A stretch of DNA of 5,288 bases from Actinomycetes bacterium (GTDB lineage: Bacteria > Actinomycetota > Acidimicrobiia > Acidimicrobiales > Palsa-688), in assembly GCA_021816565.1 (NCBI GenBank), contig JAKAXN010000331.1:1-5288 (forward strand), read 5' to 3'. This document shows, in pieces, positions 1 through 5,047 of this stretch. Both the position numbers and the translations under genes were made by a program. Positions within the stretch are counted from its first letter, which is position 1, and each line of letters begins with the position of its first letter. The notes under the pieces were generated by a model that was not told where the DNA came from, did no database searches, and saw only the letters and a list, made by a program, of their open reading frames with translations.

Positions 1-134
1 GCCGTAGGCAGCTCGACAAGACAGTCTGCCGAGTGGGATTCAGCAGTGCGGCACAATTCCCCCCCAGAGTGCTGCGACGGCGGCCAGTTGTTCCACCCGT
101 TCGTCGGGCTATGAACCCGAAGGTCTGTTGGCGC
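1..134. other. Unassigned sequence left of the istA remnant
   Basis: I see no gene I can support here. Short open stretches exist on both strands but none gives a recognisable protein. The minus strand next to istA would be expected to encode the IS21 helper ATPase IstB, but no IstB-like sequence continues through it. The IS21 element therefore appears to break off close to the end of istA. A short partial gene running off the left edge cannot be excluded. Confidence 0.4.
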
Positions 135-138
135 TCAC
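109..138 (-). pseudogene. istB: Possible istB start stub, nine codons then stop
   Basis: On the minus strand a GTG at 138-136 overlaps the istA stop by four bases (GTGA), the classic translational coupling of istA and istB in IS21 elements. The frame reads nine codons (MSANRPSGS) and meets TAG at 111-109. IstB, the AAA+ ATPase that activates the IstA transposase, is normally about 250 residues, so only a stub could be left here. The overlap may also be chance, because nine residues cannot be assigned by similarity. Confidence 0.25.
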
Positions 139-1268
139 CCGGTCACCTCCTGCTCCGCCATCACGGTCGATCCGGGGAACGCCAGGCGGATGACCTCGGC
201 CATCTCCTCCAGATCCACCTTCGGTTCGGCTCCCCCGGCGCCGAGCAGCCGGGCCCGCTCGGCCAGCGCGGCGGCCCCGGGCGGCCGGTTGGCTTTGCGG
301 TCACACGGCCTTGCCGTGCTGAACTGGCCGAGCACGACCTTCTCCAACGCCTCGCGGTGTCCCGCGGTGCGCACGATCAGCCCCGCCCCGGCCGCCGCGA
401 GGCTGTGGGTGACCAGCACCGCACTGGCCGGGCTGACCACATCGAGCGTGTGGGTGCCCAGCCGGTGACGGAGCGTCATCGTCTGGCCGGCCAGACCGGG
501 CGGGACCGAGTAGCGGTTCCCCCGAAACGCCACGGTGGCCCGGGCGTCCACCGCCGCTTCGGTCTCCACCGTGGCCGGAAACACCGCCGCGGGCAACGCC
601 AACAACGGCTCCGCGTCGGCGAGCTCACCCACGGTCGGCCAGCGGGGCCGCTCACCGCTGGCCGGCGGATCGTCGATCCGGCCCGGGCTGCGCAGCCGGG
701 CATCGCCCGTGGTCGCCCAGAACCGGTCCAGGCTCACCTGGGCCGCCTCCATGCTGTCCGCAGCGAGTGTCCGCCACCACCGGCCGCAGGCGAAGCGCAC
801 TGGGGATTCGACCGCTCCTTTGCGGTTCCCCCGCCGGGGCGGGCACGCGGCGATCGCGGCGCCATAGTGCTTGGCCACCGGGGCGAAGCTGGCCTGAACG
901 TCGCCGCTGCCGGGCACGATCACCGTGGCCATGCGATCCACCCGCCAGACCCGGGCCGTGCCGCCCAGCCGGCGCAGCACCGCGTCCATCGCCTCGACCA
1001 GGTGCGCCTGATCGGTCGCCGGGGCCAGCACGCCCCGGGTCCGGCCCGAATGCGGCAGCGTCCCCAACAACACATAGGCCGTGCCCCCCCACGGCGCCTT
1101 GCGCCGCTCGAACCAGTCCCACTGGATCTCCTCCCCGGCCGGGTGGGGAAGATCGATCGTCTCTCGGCCGGTCACCCCGTCGCACGCCTCGCAGTGCGGG
1201 CGCAGCCCGGCCGCTCGCAGCTGACGGGCGAAACTCGGATACGAACGGTCATAACCCAGCGGGACCAC
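135..1268 (-). pseudogene. istA: IS21-family transposase IstA, N-terminally truncated
   Basis: This is the C-terminal three quarters of an IS21-family DDE transposase, which cuts and joins element ends together with IstB. Counting from the GTG at 1268, the retroviral-integrase-like core shows QWDW with D51, RVDR with D111 and KGAVE with E154, a plausible DDE triad. A conserved stretch ending in NRYSVPPG at about residue 250 begins the C-terminal beta-barrel region usual in this family. The 377 residues compare with roughly 500 for complete relatives; the N-terminal helix-turn-helix region that binds the element ends is absent. The frame stays open upstream to the TAG at 1334-1332, and residues such as KDYDEVV (about 1283-1263) look like genuine IstA, so real homology probably reaches about 1283 and the GTG is just the first available start. 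The protein is probably inactive. Confidence 0.85.
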
Positions 1269-1297
1269 CTCGTCATAGTCCTTCGCTGAGGCGTTGA
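1269..1297. other. Head-to-head junction of two 5'-truncated transposase genes
   Basis: Within these bases the minus-strand istA frame and the plus-strand IS256 frame meet, each lacking its beginning. IstA-like codons run to about 1283 on the minus strand. IS256-like codons (SFAEALMSAEA) begin about 1279 on the plus strand, directly after an in-frame TAG at 1276-1278. No terminal inverted repeat, leader or promoter of either element is visible between them. A deletion that removed both 5' ends, or illegitimate joining of two fragments, explains this better than insertion of one intact element into the other. Confidence 0.6.
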
Positions 1298-2430
1298 TGT
1301 CGGCCGAGGCGCAGGCGCTCTGCGGTGCCGGCTACGGGGAGGTCAGCCCGGAGCGGATCAACAGCCGCAACGGCTACCGGGCCCGGGAGTTCGACACCCG
1401 GGCGGGCACGATCGAGCTGGCGGTGCCGAAGCTGCGCAAGGACAGCTACTACCCGGGCTGGCTGCTCACCCCCCGCCGGCGGGCCGAGCAGGCCCTGACC
1501 CAGGTAGTGGCCCAGTGCTACATCGAGGGGGTCTCGACCCGGCGGGTGGACGACATCGTGCGAGCCATGGGCATCGACGGGATCTCCAAGTCCCAGGTGT
1601 CGCAGATGGCCAAGAGCCTCGACGGCCAGGTCGAAGCGTTCCGGTCCCGGCCGCTCGACGCCGGCCCCTACACCTACCTGTGGCTCGACGCGCTGACCCA
1701 GAAGGTGCGTGAGAGCGGCCGGATCGTCAACGTGGCCGTGGTGGTCGCCACCGGCGTCAACGCCAACGGGAACCGCGAAGTGCTCGGCATGGACGTCATC
1801 ACCACCGAAGACGGCGCCGGCTGGCTGGCCTTCCTGCGCTCCCTGGTGGCCCGCGGCCTGTCGGGTGTGCAGCTGGTCATCTCCGACGCCCACGAGGGTC
1901 TCAAGGCGGCCATCGAGTCGGTCCTGGCCGGCGCGTCGTGGCAGCGGTGCCGGACCCACGCCATGCGCAACCTCCTCACCCGGGTCCCCAAAGCTTCCCA
2001 GGCCATGGTCGCCACCTTGGTGCGGACCATCTTCGAGCAGCCGGACTCCAAGCAGGTCTGGGCCCAGCACGCCCGGGTCGTCGAGCAGCTCACCGACCGC
2101 TTCGCGGACGCCGCCAACATGCTCATCGACATGGCGCCAGACCTGCTCGCTTTCACCGCCTTCCCGGTCGAGCACTGGACCGCCATCCGCTCCAACAACC
2201 CCCAGGAGCGGCTGAACAAGGAGCTCCGCCGGCGCACCGACGTGGTCGGCATCTTCCCCAACCGGGCCGCCGTCATCCGCCTCGTCGGCGCCGTGCTCGC
2301 CGAACAACACGACGAGTGGGCCGTCGCCCGGCGCTACATGTCAGCAGAGACCCTCACCAAGGCCCGCATGCGCGTCATCGACGGAGAACCCGAGGAGGTG
2401 ATACAACACCAACTGACCGAAGCCGTGTAG
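1294..2430 (+). pseudogene. IS256-family (mutator-type) transposase, 5'-truncated, catalytic core intact
   Basis: This is a DDE transposase of the IS256/mutator family. Counting from the TTG at 1294, the conserved block NSRNGYR lies at 23-29 and VPKLR at 44-48. The catalytic aspartates are D132 (WLDAL) and D198 (VISDAH), the conserved C-R-T-H is at 219-222, and the catalytic glutamate is E305 within NNPQERLNKE. The end is complete (TAG at 2428-2430). Relatives I know are somewhat over 400 residues. Here only 378 can be read from 1294, and the homologous frame is closed by TAG at 1276-1278, so roughly 35-50 N-terminal residues are missing. A GAGG at 1288-1291 sits five bases before the ATG at 1297, so a shortened protein could still be made, but without part of its DNA-binding region. 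It is clearly a different subtype from the IS256-type gene at 2725. Confidence 0.88.
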
Positions 2431-2451
2431 AACTACAGATCAACGGTTGAT

Positions 2452-2472
2452 GTGGTGGTCGTCATACACCAC
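2452..2472 (+). repeat. Short hairpin after the first IS256 gene
   Basis: GTGGTG at 2452-2457 is perfectly complementary to CACCAC at 2467-2472 with a nine-base loop, 22 bases after the stop codon. There is no T-run after it, so an intrinsic terminator is not supported. It may belong to the right terminal region of the element. Confidence 0.35.
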
Positions 2473-2565
2473 TCCCGTGGGCTCGACCGATGGCGGGCGA
2501 TGGCCGAGATCGACCACCCCCGTTTCCTCAATGCATGCGCTTCCACATCTTCTCCCGTTGTCAAC

Positions 2566-2648
2566 ATGGTGACCGGGGGCTCCTCCTCGCTGGCTTGGTG
2601 TGAGAACCGCCAGCATCAAGGGGGAGCCCCCCTCGACTGGTGGACCAT
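2566..2648. repeat. Large nested imperfect inverted repeat
   Basis: Three nested pairings share one axis. ATGGT (2566-2570) pairs with ACCAT (2644-2648), GGGGGCTCC (2575-2583) with GGAGCCCCC (2623-2631), and GCTGGC (2589-2594) with GCCAGC (2609-2614). The 20 exact pairs are separated by unequal internal loops. The structure lies outside any gene. It could be a structured transcript, a remnant of the end of another mobile element, or a barrier to transcription entering the downstream transposase. No U-tract follows, so it is not a standard terminator. Confidence 0.6.
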
Positions 2649-2672
2649 CACCGGGAGTGTCCACGTAACGGT

Positions 2673-2688
2673 GTTTCCGGCCTGAAAC
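2673..2688. repeat. Small inverted repeat upstream of the second IS256 gene
   Basis: GTTTC (2673-2677) faces GAAAC (2684-2688) across six bases, 37 bases before the ATG at 2725. It may lie in or near the left end of this IS256 element. Its significance is low without the matching right end, which is outside the window. Confidence 0.25.
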
Positions 2689-2705
2689 GCTGAGCGGAGC
2701 TCGGC

Positions 2706-2713
2706 GAGGAAGG
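2706..2713 (+). promoter_or_regulatory. Ribosome binding site of the second IS256 transposase
   Basis: GAGGAAGG is a strong Shine-Dalgarno-like sequence. It is eleven bases before the ATG at 2725 and overlaps the in-frame GTG at 2713, which rules out that GTG as the start and favours the ATG. Confidence 0.6.
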
Positions 2714-2724
2714 TGGACATACTG

Positions 2725-3540
2725 ATGACTGCAACACTGGAAGATGTGGCCAAGAAGAAGCCGGCGGAGCTGTCAGCGGAGCAGCAGGCGGCGGCCGAGC
2801 TGGTCCGGATGGCCAAGGAGCAGGGCCTGTCGCTGACCGGCCCGGACGGGCTGTTGAAGCAGCTGACCAAGTCGGTGATCGAGACCGCTTTGGATGAGGA
2901 GATGACCGACCATCTCGGTTATGCCAAGGGCGACCGGGCCGGGATCGGCGCGGAGAACATCCGTAACGGCACTCGGTCCAAGACGGTGCTGCCGGCGAAC
3001 ACGGGCCCGGTGGAGATCGACGTGCCCAGGGACCGGGCGGGGACTTTCGAGCCGCAGATCGTCAAGAAACGCCAGCGCCGCCTGGGCGAGGTCGACGAGA
3101 TCGTCCTGTCCCTGTATGCGAAGGGGCTGACCACGGGGGAGATCTCGGCGCACTTCGCGGAGATCTACGGGGCGTCGGTGTCGAAAGAGACCATCTCGAG
3201 GATCACCGACCGGGTGGTCGAGGAGATGACCTCCTGGCAGGCCCGGCCCCTGGATGAGGTGTACGCGGCGATCTTCATAGACGCGGTGGTGGTCAAGATC
3301 CGCGACGGCCAGGTCGCCAACCGGCCCATCTACGCCGCGATCGGCGTCAGCCTGGACGGCGAGAAGGACATTCTGGGCCTGTGGGCCGGCACCGGCGGGG
3401 AGGGCGCCAAGTTCTGGATGGCAGTCCTAACCGACATCAAGAACCGGGGTGTCCGCGACATGTTCTTCGTGGTCTGCGACGGCCTGAAAGGCCTCCCCGA
3501 GGTGGTCGGGAACGTGTGGCCCCAAGCCACGGTCCAGACC
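2725..3540 (+). pseudogene. IS256-family transposase, 5' part, interrupted by an IS110 element
   Basis: The first 272 codons of a mutator-type DDE transposase. From the ATG at 2725, the N-terminal region with GLLKQLTKSVIE (42-53) and DHLGY (62-66) is typical of this IS256 subgroup. It is followed by NGTRSKTV (81-88), a helix-turn-helix-like segment with GLTTGEIS and SKETISRI (134-160), and catalytic D186 (FIDAVVVKIRDG) and D252 (VVCDGLKGLPE). Homology stops after T272 at base 3540, where IS110 DNA begins. The open frame continues to a TAG at 3778-3780, but those 80 extra residues are translation of non-coding IS110 sequence and its leader. The expected continuation (CIIHLIRNTF) is found in the correct frame at 5048. 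The catalytic glutamate would lie in the right part beyond the window, so the gene as it stands is inactive. Confidence 0.93.
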
Positions 3541-3541
3541 T
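3540..3541 (+). other. Left core dinucleotide CT of the insertion site
   Basis: C3540 is the last base of IS256 codon T272 (ACC) and T3541 is the first base of the next codon (TGC) in the empty site. The same CT recurs at 5046-5047 at the other junction. This is the signature expected of exchange at a CT core. Confidence 0.75.
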
Positions 3542-3607
3542 CGTTAGTTCACAGTGGTGGCGCCCGGAGTGGTTTCGGGTGTCATCCGCATCGACGGGAG
3601 AGAGCCA

Positions 3608-3638
3608 GTGCAGACCGACCTTCGAGGTCCCGATGCAG
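3608..3638 (+). promoter_or_regulatory. Target-binding guides of the bridge RNA
   Basis: The left guide at 3608-3616 and right guide at 3632-3638 flank the apical hairpin 3617-3629. Both register exactly on the CT core of the actual insertion site: the left guide ends at the core C, and the right guide ends in AG, complementary to CT. A direct repeat of TGCAGACC (3609-3616 and 3634-3641) overlaps both guides, so a second copy of the left-guide-like sequence exists. The order guide-hairpin-guide makes the first copy the likely left guide. Confidence 0.78.
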
Positions 3639-3675
3639 ACCTGTTCCTCCCGTTGGTGACGGACCTCGAACTGCG

Positions 3676-3707
3676 AACTGGAGTCGCGCTGTGAGCGCCA
3701 TTACGAG
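3676..3707 (+). promoter_or_regulatory. Donor-binding guides of the bridge RNA
   Basis: The left donor guide at 3676-3685 and the right donor guide at 3703-3707 flank the hairpin 3686-3698. They match the joined ends of the circularised element (...AACCGGAGT-CT-CGT...), again in register with CT. The right guide is only five bases, and beyond it the match is poor (next base mismatched), so it is the weakest of the four. Confidence 0.72.
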
Positions 3708-3737
3708 TGACGGTGGTGGTCTGTCGGCGCGGGTGAG

Positions 3738-4385
3738 TCAACCTCGAAGAGGAGGCTCGACGGGCACCCGACCGGAGTAGCCGATCCGACCGCAGAAGCC
3801 GGCCATGCGGGCCTCGCCGACCCGCCCGGCAGCTTGAGGGGTGGGATAGTCCCGCAGGAAGGCCAAGGTGGCGTCACGGTCGACGGTAGAGAATAGGGCC
3901 ACCACCGCAGGGTGATACGCCAGGAGCGTCTCACGCAGCTGCGCCTCCACTGTGATCTGCGACTCGCAACACTGGCGGCGATGGCGGACAACCGCCCGCA
4001 ACTCGGCATGCAACATGCTCGGCACCCCAAGCGACCGCCACCGCCACCCGTCAGTGCGCAGAGCGTCGGCCAACACGAAGGCATCGAAGCGGTCGTTCTT
4101 GCGGACGGCGGCCTGATAGCGCTCCCGGGCCCTCGCTGAGGTGCGGGGACTGACCGGGAACACCCTCAGCTGATCCTGCTGCAGACGTTCCACGAGCAGA
4201 CCCTCGCTGCGTTCGATCGCCACCCCGACCAGATCGTCCAGGCAGGTCAGTGACCCGATCAGCTCGTCGATGCCTTCACGGTCATGGACGAACCGACGGT
4301 TCCAGACCTCTCTTCCCTCCGGGTCGACCACCGCCACCTGATGGTGGGCGCCGCCCCAGTCGATACCAGCAAACAGCTGTGACAT
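3738..4385 (-). pseudogene. IS110 recombinase N-terminal DEDD half, inverted inside its own element
   Basis: The N-terminal RuvC-like catalytic domain of an IS110 transposase, reading from ATG at 4385-4383. The acidic tetrad is complete: D9 (GIDWG), E58 (IERSEG), and D98 and D101 (KNDRFDAFVLAD), at almost the same spacing as in IS621. Later residues include FLRDYPTPQA and the conserved GEARMAGFC. Genuine sequence ends near VPVE (3756-3767); four more codons read inverted leader and then TGA at 3740-3738. It lacks the whole C-terminal domain, which lies on the opposite strand starting next to its start codon. A GAGGAG at 4395-4390 (minus strand) is correctly placed as ribosome binding site, so the fragment might be translated if transcribed. 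It has lost its original position after the bridge RNA. A half protein with DEDD but no serine domain should not recombine alone. Confidence 0.9.
3749..3758 (+). repeat. Left arm of the inverted repeat at the inversion boundary
   Basis: GAGGAGGCTC at 3749-3758 matches the reverse complement of 4386-4395 (GAGGAGCCTC) in 9 of 10 bases. The inverted block 3759-4385 lies exactly between the arms. On the plus strand this arm still follows the original leader (ACCTCGAA), so it marks where the ribosome binding site and start codon of the intact gene would have been. Confidence 0.75.
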
Positions 4386-4944
4386 GAGGCTCCTCGTCAG
4401 TCGGTTGCGCACCCATCTGCTCTCGGCGTCGACGGGCAGCGTGAACGGTCACTGTTTCGCCGCGTTGGCCCTGGCCGACCAGCTGCAGCTACTCAACGAT
4501 CAGATCCGCCGATACAACCGGCGGATCGACGAGCTCTTGGCCGATCATCCCGACAGTGTCGTGTTCTCGAGCTTCCCGGCGGTGGGTCGCATCACCGCAT
4601 CCGAGCTGTTGGCTGAGATAGGCGAGGACCGTTCCCGCTTCCCGACCGTTGACGTGTTGTTGGCCGAGGCTGGAGCGGCGCCAGTGACGCTGGCCTCAGG
4701 GAAGGTGCAGCGGGTTCGGATCCGCTACGCATGCAACAAGCGGCTGCGTTCGACCACGACGAGCTGGGCCTACACCCTGAAGCGGATCGACCCTGTCTCC
4801 CGTCGCCGCTACCAGAGCGCGGTCGAGCGTGGCGCTACCCAACACGGAGCGCTGCGATCAGTGGCCGCCAGCTGGCTGCGCGTCCTGTGGCGCTGCTGGC
4901 AAGACGCCGCTCCCTACGACCCGTCCCGGCACCGGCCCAGCTAA
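4384..4944 (+). pseudogene. IS110 recombinase C-terminal (Tnp/Transposase_20) half
   Basis: The C-terminal part of the same IS110-type recombinase, on the plus strand and ending at TAA 4942-4944. Counting from the ATG at 4384, a helical, probably coiled-coil linker runs at about 28-54 (LQLLNDQIRRYNRRIDELL). The Transposase_20 region follows: SFPAVGRITASELLAEIG (63-80), FPTVDVLLAEAGAAPVT (86-102), then ASGK with S105 as the probable catalytic serine. The end, SWLRVLWRCWQ...PYDPSRHRP, is the family's usual C-terminus. True homology begins at about residue 4; the ATG arises from the inversion boundary and has no convincing ribosome binding site. Together with the inverted half this adds up to about 390 residues, normal for the family, so both halves come from one gene. 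Confidence 0.9.
4386..4395 (-). repeat. Right arm of the inverted repeat, doubling as ribosome binding site
   Basis: GAGGCTCCTC on the plus strand reads GAGGAGCCTC on the minus strand, immediately before the ATG of the N-terminal half. It is therefore a ribosome binding site (GAGGAG, four-base spacing) as well as an inversion arm. The other crossover lay within codons, so its complement belongs to the internal coding site. Confidence 0.75.
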
Positions 4945-5031
4945 CCGCCTCCCGCAACCGACTGAACCGGCATCGGGGTTGTTCAACGCGCCCAAGAGAG
5001 CTTCCAGCGAGACGGCTCCACGCGCCCAGGG

Positions 5032-5037
5032 TTGACA
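5032..5037 (+). promoter_or_regulatory. -35 hexamer of a probable circle-junction promoter for the bridge RNA
   Basis: TTGACA is a perfect -35 consensus ten bases before the right element boundary, pointing outward. In an excised circle it would be followed across the CT junction by the left end. A weak TTCACA (3548-3553) would then start 16 bases after it and could serve as a -10. IS110 elements are known to form such promoters when their ends join, driving bridge RNA and recombinase. In the integrated state the same hexamer points into the IS256 remnant with no good -10. The -10 is poor, so this is a moderate-confidence call. Confidence 0.5.
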
Positions 5038-5045
5038 ACCGGAGT

Positions 5046-5047
5046 CT
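5046..5047 (+). other. Right core dinucleotide CT of the insertion site
   Basis: Bases 5046-5047 are CT, preceded by the element end GGAGT and followed by the IS256 continuation GCATC. Together with 3540-3541 it accounts for every base of the restored IS256 frame. Confidence 0.75.

Larger units (their letters stand above)
2431..2712. other. Non-coding gap between two IS256-type genes
   Basis: No gene is supported in these 282 bases. The first part should include the right end of the upstream IS256 element, and the last part the left end and leader of the downstream one. Since the left end of the first element is lost and the right end of the second lies outside the window, the terminal inverted repeats cannot be defined by comparison. 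The interval also holds a 6-bp hairpin (2452-2472), a large nested inverted repeat (2566-2648) and a small GTTTC/GAAAC repeat (2673-2688). Confidence 0.6.
3556..3724 (+). ncRNA. Bridge RNA of the IS110 element with readable target and donor guides
   Basis: Hand folding gives three domains. The 5' hairpin pairs 3556-3568 with 3574-3586 (13 pairs including G-U). The target-binding loop is closed by 3589-3600 with 3647-3658 (12 pairs) and has an inner hairpin, GACCT/AGGTC, at 3617-3629. The donor-binding loop is closed by 3659-3665 with 3718-3724 (7 pairs) and has an inner hairpin, GCGCT/AGCGC, at 3686-3698. The left target guide GTGCAGACC (3608-3616) equals the left target at 3532-3540 in 8 of 9 bases. 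The right target guide GATGCAG (3632-3638) is the exact reverse complement of CTGCATC (5046-5052). The left donor guide AACTGGAGTC (3676-3685) equals the element end at 5037-5046 in 9 of 10, the difference allowing a G-U pair. The right donor guide ACGAG (3703-3707) is the complement of CTCGT at the left end. The size, about 170 nt, and order match the IS621 bridge RNA as I know it. Transcript ends are estimated from the fold. Confidence 0.87.
3542..5047 (+). mobile_element. IS110-family element (about 1506 bp) with CT core, inserted in an IS256 gene
   Basis: The boundaries come from the interrupted IS256 frame. The left flank ends ...CAGACCT (core CT at 3540-3541) and the right junction reads GGAGTCT followed by GCATC (core CT at 5046-5047). 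The empty site is therefore CAGACCTGCATC, with CT shared by both ends. There are no terminal inverted repeats and no conventional target duplication, as is usual for IS110. A CT core is the one described for the bridge-RNA recombinase IS621. The content agrees: about 210 bases of left non-coding DNA, a recombinase gene of about 390 codons, and about 100 bases of right non-coding DNA. Placement of the RNA region before the gene points to the IS110 rather than the IS1111 subgroup. The segment 3759-4385 inside the element is inverted relative to the rest. Confidence 0.9.
4945..5047 (+). other. Right non-coding end of the IS110 element
   Basis: About 100 bases between the recombinase stop codon and the right core. 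They contain a near-terminal palindrome, GGTTG-A-CAACC (5030-5040), which includes a TTGACA hexamer, and the left donor sequence AACCGGAGT read by the bridge RNA. No other gene is seen. Confidence 0.7.

Noticed and set aside
33..1289. A long plus-strand open frame of 418 codons
   Set aside because: It lies opposite istA, is very rich in R, G, P and H, and has no recognisable domain. It is the usual antisense shadow of a high-GC gene.
1273..2310. A long minus-strand open frame opposite the first IS256 gene
   Set aside because: The composition (G, V, D, H repeats) is that of an antisense reading, and the plus strand carries a clear transposase with its DDE residues.
2452..2472. Intrinsic terminator after the first IS256 gene
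   Set aside because: The stem is only six pairs with a nine-base loop and no T-run follows.
2440..2685. Small open frames of 74-77 codons on both strands between the two IS256 genes
   Set aside because: They translate the nested inverted repeat and have no start signal or family resemblance that I can support.
3549..3741. The left end of the IS110 element as a small protein gene
   Set aside because: Short frames exist on both strands, but the region folds into the bridge-RNA plan with matching guides, which explains it better.
3541..3780. Treating the 355-codon frame starting at 2713 as one protein
   Set aside because: Codons after 3540 translate IS110 bridge-RNA and leader sequence. The true continuation of the protein is at 5048.
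3749..4395. Inversion catalysed by the element's own bridge RNA at the two breakpoints
   Set aside because: The breakpoints contain CT but do not match the target or donor guides on either side of it, so guided recombination is not supported. The resemblance of IS110 enzymes to the Piv invertase is only suggestive.
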